A stretch of DNA of 64,000 nt from M30B80 sp965656935 (GTDB lineage: Bacteria; Pseudomonadota; Alphaproteobacteria; Rhodobacterales; Rhodobacteraceae). Shown in pieces: positions 16,706 to 25,564 of the stretch. Both the position numbers and the translations under genes were made by a program. The DNA lies in NCBI GenBank assembly GCA_965656935.1, contig CBFHMG010000003.1, forward strand, positions 124,001-188,000. The letters are read 5' to 3'. Each line of letters starts with the position of its first letter. The stretch's first letter is position 1. The notes below the pieces were generated by a model. It did no database searches. It saw only the letters and a list, made by a program, of their open reading frames with translations, and was not told the DNA's origin.

Positions 16706-17275
16706 ATGTCGCATGATCCTCTTTGGGTGTTTGGCTATGGCAGCCTGATCTGGAACCCCGGCTTTCCCGTGGCCGAGCGCCGTGTTGCGCGGCTCGACGG
16801 ATGGCATCGGTCTTTTTGCATGTCCTCCATCCATCATCGCGGCACGCCTGAGGCTCCGGGCTTGGTGCTGGCCCTTGATGTTGCGCCTGACAGCTATTGC
16901 GACGGGATCGCCTTTCGCGTGGAAACGGGCAGTGAAGAGGCCACGATTGCCTATTTGCGCGAGCGTGAATTGATTTCCTCGGCCTATGTCGAAACCCGCC
17001 AGAGGCTCCAATTCCATGATGGTCCCGCGCAAGGCGATGTGCTGACCTATGTGATCGACCGCGATCACGAGCAATATCTGGGCGGCATGCCTTTAGAGGA
17101 CCAAGCCCAAATCATCGCCCAAGCGGTGGGGGGGCGTGGCCCGAATGATGAATATCTTCTCCAAACCGCGTCACATCTGGCCTCTCTCGGTCTGGCCGAC
17201 CCTGATCTTGATTGGCTTGTCGAGCGCGTACAGCAGCTAAAGGCGAGTGTTGGCAGCGCGGCGGAACGCGGCTAG
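16706..17275 (+). CDS. ChaC-type gamma-glutamylcyclotransferase
   Basis: 189 residues. The N terminus WVFGYGSLIWNPGF (about 7-20) is the substrate-binding signature of ChaC cyclotransferases, which split glutathione or gamma-glutamyl dipeptides into 5-oxoproline and an amino acid or dipeptide; the catalytic glutamate is in the YLRERE segment about residues 89-94. It is divergent from DUF2125 with 70 bases between starts, and 39 bases before the MotA-like gene, without apparent functional link to it. Confidence 0.9.
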   Translation: MSHDPLWVFGYGSLIWNPGFPVAERRVARLDGWHRSFCMSSIHHRGTPEAPGLVLALDVAPDSYCDGIAFRVETGSEEATIAYLRERELISSAYVETRQRLQFHDGPAQGDVLTYVIDRDHEQYLGGMPLEDQAQIIAQAVGGRGPNDEYLLQTASHLASLGLADPDLDWLVERVQQLKASVGSAAERG

Positions 17276-17314
17276 TCTGTCCGCGACAGGCCAAGCAAGC
17301 GTCAGAGAACCGCA

Positions 17315-18538
17315 ATGACAAGCAGAGCAGACAGCGCCGAGGCGCTTCGTTTCACCAGACCGACGCGTCAGATTTTGCTGATGCTGATCATCTTCGGGCT
17401 GTTTGCCTTCGGAAGTGTCTTGATCTTCCCGATGGTCCAGCCTGTGTTTTTGGCCAACCCCTATCTCAACGGCACCATCGCCGTTGTGTTTCTGGTGGGT
17501 GTGCTGGCCTGTTTTTGGCAGGTTTTGCAGCTTTATTCCTCGGTCTCGTGGATCGAGAGCACCGCTTCGGGCTTGCAAGACCAGCAAAGCAGCCGTGTGC
17601 CGCAGCTTTTGGCACCTTTGGCGGGGGTCTTGCGCGGGCGCGGCGCGCGAATGCAGCTTTCCACGGCCTCGTCGCGCTCGGTTCTGGATTCGGTTGGTGC
17701 GCGGATGGAAGAAAGCCGCGATATCACGCGATACATTGCGAACCTCCTGATTTTCTTGGGTCTTTTGGGTACATTCTTTGGTCTGGCGACCACCGTTCCC
17801 GCCGTTGTTGAAACGATCCGCTCGCTGCAGCCGACCGAGGGCGAAGAGGGAATGGCTGTCTTCGGGCGGTTGATGGCGGGGCTTGAGCATCAATTGGGCG
17901 GTATGGGCACGGCCTTTGCGTCCTCGCTGCTTGGGCTTGCGGGATCGCTGGTTGTCGGCCTGCTGGAGTTGTTCGCAGGCCATGGCCAGAACCGCTTTTA
18001 CCGCGAGATGGAGGAATGGCTCTCGACCATCACGCGTGTCGGGTTCTCAACGGGCGATGGCGAGGGCGGCGGTATTGACCGCGCAGCTGTGGCGACCGTT
18101 TTGGACCACATGGTGGATCAGATCGACAGCCTCGAGAGCCTCTTTGCACGCTCCGAGACACGCCGTGCCGAGACGGAAGACCGCCTGATTTCATTGGCGG
18201 CCTCGGTCGAGAATTTGACGGAAAGACTGGGGCCGGGGCAGGTGGCTGCCACGGAGCGTCTGGCTGTGGCGCAAGATCGCCTATCTGAGGCCATGCTGTC
18301 GATGCAGGGCGATAGCGGCGGTATGGATGACGAGGCCAAGATGCGCCTGCGCTCGATTGATGTGCAATTGCTCAAGATTTTTGAGGAAATCGGGGCAGGG
18401 CGGCAGCAGGAAATTTCGGCCCTGCGCGGCGATATCAACGAACTCAGCTCGGCCTTGCGCGCCTTGACCCAAGCGGCTGCGACGCCTGAAACCAATGATG
18501 CCCCCGCGCCGCGCCGCGCGCCCAAGGCGAAAGAGTAA
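17315..18538 (+). CDS. MotA/TolQ/ExbB-like proton channel protein
   Basis: 407 residues. Four predicted membrane segments at about 19-46, 52-74, 139-165 and 197-222. The last two, IFLGLLGTFFGLATTVPAV and LGGMGTAFASSLLGLAGSLVVGLLELF, carry the MotA/TolQ/ExbB channel signature. A cytoplasmic C-terminal helical tail (about 250-390) is predicted to be coiled coil. It is six bases upstream of the gene for a MotB-like partner, so the two should form an ion-driven stator-like complex in the inner membrane. There are no tolA, tolB, exbD, flagellar or defence genes nearby, so what it drives is unknown. Confidence 0.85.
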   Translation: MTSRADSAEALRFTRPTRQILLMLIIFGLFAFGSVLIFPMVQPVFLANPYLNGTIAVVFLVGVLACFWQVLQLYSSVSWIESTASGLQDQQSSRVPQLLAPLAGVLRGRGARMQLSTASSRSVLDSVGARMEESRDITRYIANLLIFLGLLGTFFGLATTVPAVVETIRSLQPTEGEEGMAVFGRLMAGLEHQLGGMGTAFASSLLGLAGSLVVGLLELFAGHGQNRFYREMEEWLSTITRVGFSTGDGEGGGIDRAAVATVLDHMVDQIDSLESLFARSETRRAETEDRLISLAASVENLTERLGPGQVAATERLAVAQDRLSEAMLSMQGDSGGMDDEAKMRLRSIDVQLLKIFEEIGAGRQQEISALRGDINELSSALRALTQAAATPETNDAPAPRRAPKAKE

Positions 18539-18544
18539 TCCGCG

Positions 18545-20158
18545 ATGGCCTTCCACCGTAGGACAGGCAACCGATTTACCGCCGCGATCTGGCCGGGATT
18601 TGTGGATGCGATCACTGCCCTTTTGATGGTGATGATCTTCCTTCTGACCATCTTCATGGTGGTTCAATTTGTTCTCAGCGAAGAAATCAGCACGCAAGAC
18701 GAAGAACTGAACCTTCTCAATTCGCAACTCAATGAACTGGCGGATGCATTGGGCCTCGAACAGGGGCGCGCGGATCGTTTGGAGGCGCGGGTGGCCACCC
18801 TTGGCACCAGCCTTGAAGAGGCCAATGCCGAGATCGAGGCGCAACAAAGCCTGATCGCAACGCTGAATGCGGCAAATGCGCAACAGGCTGCGCGGATTGC
18901 TAGTTTCGAGGAACAGGTTGCCTCGCTTCTGGCCGCAAATTCCGAGCTAACCGCCGAGCGGGATGCAACGGCTGCCGAGCTGGCCGAAAGCCTGAGCCAA
19001 AGCGAGGCGCTCAACCTCGCGCTTGCACAGGCCCGAAGCGAGATTGATGCCGCCGCAGAAGCCGCGCGTTTGGCAGCCGCCCGTCGCGAGGCCCTTGAGG
19101 CTTTGGTGGCTGATCTGGAGACGCAAACCGAAGGGCAATTGGCCGAAATTGACCGCCTGCAAACCGCCCTTTCCGAGGAAGAAGCAGCACGCCTTGTCGA
19201 TGCCGCCGCGGCCGAGGCCCTGCGCGAGCGGCTCCAGAATGCCGATGCCGAGTTGACCGCCATGACATTGGCCTTGGAAGAACAGCGCCGCGCAGCCGAG
19301 GAAACCCTGACCCTGCTGGCAGCGGCCTCTCTGTCGCGTGATGAATTGGCGGCCCAAATCGCCGAGATGGAAGACCGCCAACTCACCGAGGCGGAACGCC
19401 AAGCCGCGCTGCTTGCGGTGGCCAACCAGCAATTGGCCGAGGCGCAGGCGCAATCAGCCGAAGGGCAGCGCCGCATTGCTGTTCTCAATGAGCAGATCGC
19501 GGCCCTGCGGTCACAATTGGGCGCGTTGCAAGCGCTGCTTGATGCCTCTGAGGCGCGGGATGCAGATGCTCTGGTGCAGATCGAGGCTTTGGGTAGCCGC
19601 CTGAATGCTGCGCTGGCGCAGGTTGCAGCCGAGCAAAGCGCGCGGGCCAATCTCGAGGCGGCCGAAGCCGCGCGGCTGGCGCTTGAGGCGCAGGATCTGG
19701 AACGCTACCGCTCAGAGTTTTTCGGGCGTTTGCGTGAATTGCTTGAGGGACGCGAAGGCGTGCGGATCGAAGGGGACCGTTTCGTATTCTCCTCGGAGGT
19801 GCTTTTCACCTCGGCTTCGGCGGAATTGCTGCCTGAGGGGCGCGCACAGATTGCCAATGTCGCGCAGCTTTTGCTGGAGGTTTCGGATGATATACCCGAG
19901 GCCATTGATTGGATTATCCGCGTGGATGGTCACACCGATAATATCCCGCTTTTCGGCGCAGATAACGGGGCGGGGAATTGGCGGTTGAGCCAAGCACGCG
20001 CCTTGTCAGTGGTGCTTTATATGAGCGAAGAACTGGGCATCCCGCCCTTCCGTTTGGCCGCCACGGGCTTTGGTGAATTCCGCCCGATTGCAAGCAATGA
20101 CAGCGCGGATGGACGGGCGCAGAATCGCCGTATCGAATTGAAACTGACCGAGCGCTAA
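18545..20158 (+). CDS. MotB-like / OmpA-domain peptidoglycan-binding protein with long coiled coil
   Basis: 537 residues. One N-terminal membrane segment (about 20-41) preceded by WPGFVDAITALLMVM; D21 sits where MotB has its proton-carrying aspartate. Residues about 45-395 are an Ala/Glu/Gln-rich heptad-like coiled coil, far longer than in MotB. The C-terminal OmpA/MotB domain (about 413-537) includes RVDGHTDNIPL and LSQARALSVVLYM, and ends NRRIELKLTER; it should bind diaminopimelate in peptidoglycan. Partner of the preceding MotA-like gene. Its stop codon overlaps the stop of the convergent M23 peptidase gene. Function of the pair is unknown to me. Confidence 0.85.
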   Translation: MAFHRRTGNRFTAAIWPGFVDAITALLMVMIFLLTIFMVVQFVLSEEISTQDEELNLLNSQLNELADALGLEQGRADRLEARVATLGTSLEEANAEIEAQQSLIATLNAANAQQAARIASFEEQVASLLAANSELTAERDATAAELAESLSQSEALNLALAQARSEIDAAAEAARLAAARREALEALVADLETQTEGQLAEIDRLQTALSEEEAARLVDAAAAEALRERLQNADAELTAMTLALEEQRRAAEETLTLLAAASLSRDELAAQIAEMEDRQLTEAERQAALLAVANQQLAEAQAQSAEGQRRIAVLNEQIAALRSQLGALQALLDASEARDADALVQIEALGSRLNAALAQVAAEQSARANLEAAEAARLALEAQDLERYRSEFFGRLRELLEGREGVRIEGDRFVFSSEVLFTSASAELLPEGRAQIANVAQLLLEVSDDIPEAIDWIIRVDGHTDNIPLFGADNGAGNWRLSQARALSVVLYMSEELGIPPFRLAATGFGEFRPIASNDSADGRAQNRRIELKLTER

Positions 20159-21126
20159 CGGATTTCGATCTGGGTGTTGCGCTGGCTGATCGCCACCCCA
20201 CCACGCAGCAACGAGACTTGCCCGCGATACAGGCCTGCCCGCAAACCCCCACTTGGCGCGCGGCGGCCCGAGGCGCGGAAAAGCTGCGCTTGGGTCCTGT
20301 TTAACTCGACCAATTGCTCATGAAACACCACGCCGTCGGGATCAGTGATCAAGATCCTGATCTGGTCGCCCGCGCGGGCACTGTGAACGAAACCCCAAAG
20401 CACAAGGGCAGGGGCAGTTCGGGTCAGGAAGGCCGCATCTGCATTGCCTTGTTTGATGGCCTCGAATTCGGGGATGTCTTGCGCAAATCCCGCCGACATC
20501 ACATCGCCCGCATTATGGGCGATATCCTCGGCCCAAAGGTCAGGCGCACCGATCCCGCAAGCGGCTGTCTCGGTCGGATCGAACGGGTCGATGACCTGCC
20601 CGTTATGGCGCAGCGTCATATGAAGATGGGGAAACTCAGAGCGGCCAGAGAACCCGATTTGGCCCAAAGCGGCCCCCGCCTCGACCCTGTCACCCTGTTG
20701 AATCGTGATCGAGCCTTGCGCCAAGTGGCAATATTGGGTCTGCCAGCCATCATCATGTTCCAGCACCACGCCATTCCCGCAATCCTGCCCCTCGGGCATC
20801 ATCGGGATACCGCCATCGGCTACGGTGTTTCTGCTGCCCAGAACGGTACCGCTGGCAGCGGCAAGAACGGACCAGCCAAGGCCAAGCGCCTCAAGATCGG
20901 CGAGGCGGATATCGGTGCCTTGATGGCCGTCATAGCTTTGCGGCCCGCAGGTGAAATCGCGGGCATCGGGCCCTGCGTCGCGGTCAACGAATTGTTGAAG
21001 AAAACAGGTCTCGCCCAATTCGCAATCGACTGGGAAGAGCAGGGAGGGGGCATCCGCAAGGGCGCTGGACGCAAAAACGGCGACCCCCGAAAGGGCCGCC
21101 GCAAAGCTTAAACTGCGCTGTGTCAT
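20155..21126 (-). CDS. Secreted M23 family metallopeptidase
   Basis: 323 residues with a signal peptide (to about SALA, residue 24). The M23 (lysostaphin/LytM) zinc motif is present: HQGTDIR near residue 68 (H, D ligands) and HLHMTLRHNG near 165 (HxH). Between them are the expected GNGVVLEHDDGWQTQYCHL strands. It should cut peptidoglycan cross-bridges or regulate amidases in the periplasm. Four cysteine-rich stretches suggest disulfides. The start ATGA overlaps the clpA stop by four bases, so it is translated behind clpA. Confidence 0.9.
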   Translation of the reverse strand: MTQRSLSFAAALSGVAVFASSALADAPSLLFPVDCELGETCFLQQFVDRDAGPDARDFTCGPQSYDGHQGTDIRLADLEALGLGWSVLAAASGTVLGSRNTVADGGIPMMPEGQDCGNGVVLEHDDGWQTQYCHLAQGSITIQQGDRVEAGAALGQIGFSGRSEFPHLHMTLRHNGQVIDPFDPTETAACGIGAPDLWAEDIAHNAGDVMSAGFAQDIPEFEAIKQGNADAAFLTRTAPALVLWGFVHSARAGDQIRILITDPDGVVFHEQLVELNRTQAQLFRASGRRAPSGGLRAGLYRGQVSLLRGGVAISQRNTQIEIR

Positions 21127-23459
21127 TCCGCCGTGAGAAGCGGGGGCTTTTTAGAGGAAATGCGCGCTTTCTCAGGCTCTTCGATCCGCAGATCGATTTT
21201 GCCATCCTTGACGCCCACTTTGACGTTTCCGCCCTTGGCAAGCTTGCCGAACAGCAATTCTTCGGCCAGCGGTTTCTTGATATGCTCTTGGATCACGCGG
21301 CCAAGCGGGCGCGCGCCCATGCGATCATCATAACCTTCCTCGGCCAACCAAGCAGCGGCGGGCTGTGTCAGTTCAATCGTCACATTGCGGTCCATCAATT
21401 GCGCTTCGAGTTGAAGCACGAATTTCTCGACCACTTGCATGATGATCTCGCGGCCAAGCGGCGCGAAGCTGATCACGGCATCCAGACGGTTGCGGAATTC
21501 AGGCGTGAAGGTCCGTTCAATCGCGGCAGTGTCTTCGCCTTCGCGACGATCACGGCCAAAGCCGATTGCCGCTTTTGCCTGTTCAGCCGCACCCGCATTC
21601 GATGTCATGATCAAGATCACATTGCGGAAATCGACCGAGCGACCGTTATGGTCTGTCAATGTGCCGTGATCCATGACCTGCAGCAGGATGTTGAACACAT
21701 CGGGATGGGCCTTTTCGATCTCGTCGAGCAGCAAGACGCAATGCGGATGCTGGTCAACGCCATCGGTCAAAAGCCCGCCCTGATCAAAGCCGACATATCC
21801 CGGAGGCGCACCGATCAGGCGGGAAACGGCGTGCTTTTCCATGTATTCCGACATGTCGAAGCGCATCAATTCCACGCCGAGCGTATCTGCCAATTGCTTG
21901 GCAACTTCGGTTTTACCCACACCGGTTGGGCCCGCGAAGAGGTAATTGCCAATCGGCTTTTCAGGCTCACGCAATCCTGCACGTGCCAGTTTGATCGCGC
22001 TGGACAGCGCCTCGATGGCATTGTCCTGACCAAAGACCACACGCTTGAGGGTGACCTCGAGATCCTTGAGGACCGTGGCGTCATCCTTGGAGACGTTCTT
22101 GGGCGGAATGCGGGCGATCTTGGCGACAACGGCCTCGATCTCTTTGGTGCCGATGGTCTTGCGGCGCTTGCTGTCGGGCAACAAATGCTGCGCTGCACCC
22201 GCCTCATCGATCACATCAATGGCTTTATCCGGCAATTTGCGGTCATTGATATAGCGCGACGACAGCTCCACAGCGGTTTTGATCGCATCGGCGGTGTATT
22301 TCACATCGTGATGGTCTTCAAAATAGGATTTGATCCCACGCAGGATTTTCACCGCGTCATCCACGGATGGCTCGGCCACATCGATTTTCTGGAAGCGGCG
22401 GCTGAGCGCGCGGTCCTTTTCGAAATGCTGGCGGAATTCCTTATAAGTGGTCGACCCCATACAGCGCAGCTTGCCGCCCTGAAGCGCAGGCTTGAGCAGG
22501 TTGGATGCATCCATCGCACCGCCCGATGTCGCACCCGCACCGATCACGGTGTGGATCTCATCGATGAACAGCACCGCATCGGGGTGATCTTCCATCTCGG
22601 TCACGACCGCCTTGAGGCGTTCCTCAAAATCACCGCGATACCGCGTGCCGGCCAAAAGTGCGCCCATATCGAGGGAATAGATGGTCGATTTCGACAGGAC
22701 TTCAGGCGTTTGGCCTTCCACGATCTTTTTGGCCAAACCTTCGGCAATCGCTGTTTTACCAACGCCTGGATCACCGACCAAAAGCGGGTTGTTCTTGCGA
22801 CGGCGGCACAGCACCTGAATGCAGCGCTCAACCTCATGATCGCGGCCGATCAAGGGGTCAACATCGCCCTTATTGGCCTTGTCGTTTAGATCAACGCAGT
22901 ATTTCGCAAGCGCGGATTCTTTTTTATCCGCCTCGCCTTCGCCTGTCTGTGCCGAGGACATCGGGTCTTCATCCTCGTCCGAGGAGCCTGCAACGGGGCG
23001 ATTTTCGCCATAGGATGGGTCCTTGGCAACGCCATGCGCGATAAAGTTCACAGCGTCATAACGGGTCATATCCTGTTCTTGCAGGAAATAGGCGGCATTG
23101 GATTCGCGTTCGGCGAAAATCGCGACAAGTACATTTGCACCCGTCACCTCGGTACGGCCCGAGGATTGCACATGGATCGCGGCGCGTTGGATCACGCGCT
23201 GGAAGGCTGCGGTAGGAACCGCTTCACTTCCTTCAATATCGGTTTCCAGTGTGGACAGATCTTCGTCGATGAAAGTCACGACGGTCGTGCGCAATTCATC
23301 TACGTCAACGCTACAGGCTTTCATGACCTTTAGCGCGTCTGGTTCATCCAGAAGGGCGAGCAGCAAATGCTCCAATGTTGCCAATTCGTGTTTACGCGCA
23401 TTGGCTTGGGCCAGCGCTGCGTGAATGGCCTGCTCAAGAGTGTTTGAAAACGACGGCAC
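21123..23459 (-). CDS. clpA: ATP-dependent Clp protease ATP-binding subunit ClpA
   Basis: 778 residues, family length. AAA+ unfoldase that feeds ClpP. Clp N-terminal repeats (1-145), an acidic linker (SSDEDEDP), first AAA module with GDPGVGKTAIAEGLA, a second module with GPTGVGKTEVAKQLA and FDMSEYME, then the ClpB/ClpA D2-small domain. The start is GTG at 23459 with AAGGAG eight bases upstream. No clpS gene is found directly upstream, where many alphaproteobacteria have it; the neighbour there is gloB. Confidence 0.96.
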   Translation of the reverse strand: MPSFSNTLEQAIHAALAQANARKHELATLEHLLLALLDEPDALKVMKACSVDVDELRTTVVTFIDEDLSTLETDIEGSEAVPTAAFQRVIQRAAIHVQSSGRTEVTGANVLVAIFAERESNAAYFLQEQDMTRYDAVNFIAHGVAKDPSYGENRPVAGSSDEDEDPMSSAQTGEGEADKKESALAKYCVDLNDKANKGDVDPLIGRDHEVERCIQVLCRRRKNNPLLVGDPGVGKTAIAEGLAKKIVEGQTPEVLSKSTIYSLDMGALLAGTRYRGDFEERLKAVVTEMEDHPDAVLFIDEIHTVIGAGATSGGAMDASNLLKPALQGGKLRCMGSTTYKEFRQHFEKDRALSRRFQKIDVAEPSVDDAVKILRGIKSYFEDHHDVKYTADAIKTAVELSSRYINDRKLPDKAIDVIDEAGAAQHLLPDSKRRKTIGTKEIEAVVAKIARIPPKNVSKDDATVLKDLEVTLKRVVFGQDNAIEALSSAIKLARAGLREPEKPIGNYLFAGPTGVGKTEVAKQLADTLGVELMRFDMSEYMEKHAVSRLIGAPPGYVGFDQGGLLTDGVDQHPHCVLLLDEIEKAHPDVFNILLQVMDHGTLTDHNGRSVDFRNVILIMTSNAGAAEQAKAAIGFGRDRREGEDTAAIERTFTPEFRNRLDAVISFAPLGREIIMQVVEKFVLQLEAQLMDRNVTIELTQPAAAWLAEEGYDDRMGARPLGRVIQEHIKKPLAEELLFGKLAKGGNVKVGVKDGKIDLRIEEPEKARISSKKPPLLTAE

Positions 23460-23673
23460 GATATGTGCTCCTTTCGTTGCGTCGACGGGTGTTTCAGTGG
23501 CCCGCCTGACTTTGGCCTCATAACTATAACGTTCGGTTTTATTTCGCGGGTTTCAAGCAAAACTTACGAAAAAAATGCGGTTGACGCTGCGATCTGGCCT
23601 TTTAGCGGGGGAAAACTGGCCCCCATGCGCTTTTTCGCAGCATATTTTACGGACGCATCTGGTGCTGCGCGGG
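23460..23673. other. clpA upstream region, 214 bases without a gene
   Basis: Between clpA and gloB on the same strand. On the minus strand a CTTGAAA stands at 23553-23559 in an A/T-rich region (with TATAGT at about 23523-23528), a possible heat-shock or sigma-70 start, but spacing between elements is not canonical. A GGGGG/CCCCC inverted repeat at about 23608-23626 could end gloB transcription. No small gene recognised. Confidence 0.4.
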
Positions 23674-24459
23674 TTAGAAGTGATCTTTTCGTGATCGTAT
23701 CTCGGTAAAGACAGCCACATCAGAGGCATCTTGCATCCCGATTGCCGCTTTCACCTCGGGAAGATGGGCCCGCAGGAACGGGTTTGTCATCAATTCTTCC
23801 GAGAGAAGGCTGGGAACAGTCGGCAGACCTTGTGCGCGATGCTGTGTGATCATCTCTGAACGGGACTTAAGCTCTGAGTTGTCGGGTTCAATACTTTGCG
23901 CAAAATTTGCATTGGCGGCGGTATATTCATGGCCCGAGCAGACCAGCGTCTCTGGCGGCAATTTGGCCAGTTTTGTCAGGCTCTCCCACATCTGCGCGGG
24001 TGTGCCTTCAAAAAGGCGGCCACAGCCAAGCGCCATTAGGCTATCGGCGGTGAACACGGCGCGCGCTTGCGGGAAGTGAAAAGCGATATGCCCGACCGTG
24101 TGGCCCGAGACGTCCAAGACATGCCCCGTCAGATCACCAATCGTGATGCTTTCGCCTTCGCTCAAAGCGCGGTCCAGCGGGGGTAGCCTATGGGCATCCT
24201 TGGCGGCACCAAGCACCTGAACGCCTTTTCTGCCATTCAGCAAATCAGCCAAGCCATCGACATGGTCATAATGATGATGCGTTATCAAAACATGGCTCAG
24301 CACCCAGCCCTTGGCCTCTAGCGCGGCGGCGATCGGGGCGGCTTCTGGCACATCAATCACCGCGGTCTGGCCTGTCGCCTTGTCATGCAGCAGATAGGCG
24401 TAATTATCCTGCAGGCAGGGGATGGTGACGATTTCAGCGGAAGGCGTGGTCTCAGGCAT
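23674..24459 (-). CDS. gloB: Hydroxyacylglutathione hydrolase (glyoxalase II)
   Basis: 261 residues. Metallo-beta-lactamase fold; the THHHYDHVDG motif (about 59-68) and H near 117 (GHTVGHIAFH), D in FTADSL and H in CSGHEYT are the binuclear metal ligands. It hydrolyses S-D-lactoylglutathione to D-lactate and glutathione, ending methylglyoxal detoxification. ATG at 24459 is preceded by GGAAGA; the frame continues 44 codons upstream through a stretch that is not family-like. Divergent, 68 bases from a methyltransferase gene. Confidence 0.94.
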   Translation of the reverse strand: MPETTPSAEIVTIPCLQDNYAYLLHDKATGQTAVIDVPEAAPIAAALEAKGWVLSHVLITHHHYDHVDGLADLLNGRKGVQVLGAAKDAHRLPPLDRALSEGESITIGDLTGHVLDVSGHTVGHIAFHFPQARAVFTADSLMALGCGRLFEGTPAQMWESLTKLAKLPPETLVCSGHEYTAANANFAQSIEPDNSELKSRSEMITQHRAQGLPTVPSLLSEELMTNPFLRAHLPEVKAAIGMQDASDVAVFTEIRSRKDHF

Positions 24460-24527
24460 GGCTTTATTCTTCCGAGGGGCTAAGGTGAGCGTCAACATGA
24501 CCTTCGCGCACCGCATCGGGGTTTGCA

Positions 24528-25310
24528 ATGCATCTGGATGTGCTGGACCTGCGCCAGTTTTATTATCGAACCAGATTGGGTCGGATTGCACAAAAGGCGA
24601 TCCGCGACCAAATGCTTGCGCTTTGGCCAGAAGCAGACGGCCAGACCGTGGTTGGCTTTGGCTTCGCGGTTCCTCTGTTGCGGCCCTATTTGCCCAAAGC
24701 GCGCAGGGTCATCGGGTTGATGCCTGCCGAGCAAGGCGTGATGCCGTGGCCTGCGGGTATGGAGAATGTGTCCACGCTCAGCCGCGAAGGGCAATGGCCG
24801 ATCCAGACAGGGTTTGTGGATAGGCTGGTTTGCTTGCATGGGTTGGAGACCTCGGAAGATCCCTCGGCCGTATTAGAGGAAGCCTCGCGCGTTTTGGGGC
24901 CGGGTGGGCGCGCCTTGTTTATCGTGCCCAATCGCAGCGGGCTGTGGTCGCGACGGGATGCAACGCCATTTGGTTTCGGGCGGCCCTATTCGCTAAGCCA
25001 GTTGGAAGCGCAGCTCAAACGGCACGGTTTTGTGCCCGAGCGTCATGTCGCGGCCTTGTTCGCGCCCCCCAGCCATGGACGGTTTTGGTTGAAATCATCA
25101 GGCATGGTGGAGCGCGTCGGGCGCAAATTATCATCTTATTACGCGGGCGGCGTGATTATGGTGGAGGCGTCCAAACAGGTCTATGCCCCGACACGACCCG
25201 GGCTTGCAGAACGCGTGCGCCAACCGCTTCGAGTGCTGGAAGGCGTTCCAAAGCCAGCGGGTGCCTCAGGCTTGGTGGGCCCGAGTCATTCCATGCATTT
25301 GGACGAATAA
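24528..25310 (+). CDS. Class I SAM-dependent methyltransferase-like protein
   Basis: 260 residues with a type 11 methyltransferase layout: the SAM-loop position is VVGFGFAVPLLRPYLPKARRVIGLMP (about 41-66), then LVCLHGLETSEDPSAVLEEASRVLGPGGRALFIVPNRSGLWS (about 101-142). The usual E/DxGxGxG is degenerate here (VVGFGFAVP), so SAM binding is likely but not certain. It is divergent from gloB, a pairing seen in related bacteria. Substrate unknown. Confidence 0.75.
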   Translation: MHLDVLDLRQFYYRTRLGRIAQKAIRDQMLALWPEADGQTVVGFGFAVPLLRPYLPKARRVIGLMPAEQGVMPWPAGMENVSTLSREGQWPIQTGFVDRLVCLHGLETSEDPSAVLEEASRVLGPGGRALFIVPNRSGLWSRRDATPFGFGRPYSLSQLEAQLKRHGFVPERHVAALFAPPSHGRFWLKSSGMVERVGRKLSSYYAGGVIMVEASKQVYAPTRPGLAERVRQPLRVLEGVPKPAGASGLVGPSHSMHLDE

Positions 25311-25564
25311 AGGCAAGAATCCCTGCCAATTTTGTCGGAATTTTGCAGCTTCAAAGCGTCGCAGTTTTCCGAACATCGAAGAACGCCTTTAAAATAAAGC
25401 AAAAGCGCCGCAGCTTTAATTGTCTTTGAGCGGTTGCAGCATGAAACACCCTCTGCTAAATCGACGCGAAATTAACGCAAACTCGGGCCGCGTAGTTGGC
25501 CTGTATTTTGAACGTCCGGCGCGCGGCTCTCGCGTGACTGGGCCATTACGTTGAAAGGGTGGAC
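25311..25564 (+). promoter_or_regulatory. ATP synthase operon upstream region
   Basis: 254 bases without a gene before atpH. A TTGCAG at about 25434-25439 and CTAAAT at about 25456-25461, 16 bases apart, could be a sigma-70 promoter. An A/T-rich belt at 25385-25425 lies before it. No hairpin or riboswitch that I recognise. Confidence 0.35.

Noticed and set aside
18664..19650. 328-codon minus-strand Ala/Ser/Arg-rich frame within the OmpA-like gene
   Set aside because: Reverse complement of the repetitive coiled-coil coding region.
17315..20158. Zorya-type anti-phage system (ZorA/ZorB resemble MotA/MotB-like pairs)
   Set aside because: No zorC, zorD or zorE gene follows, the neighbours are housekeeping genes, and the long helical part is in the MotB-like rather than the MotA-like protein.
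21120..22889. 589-codon plus-strand open frame across clpA
   Set aside because: Antisense of the conserved AAA+ domains; no homology.
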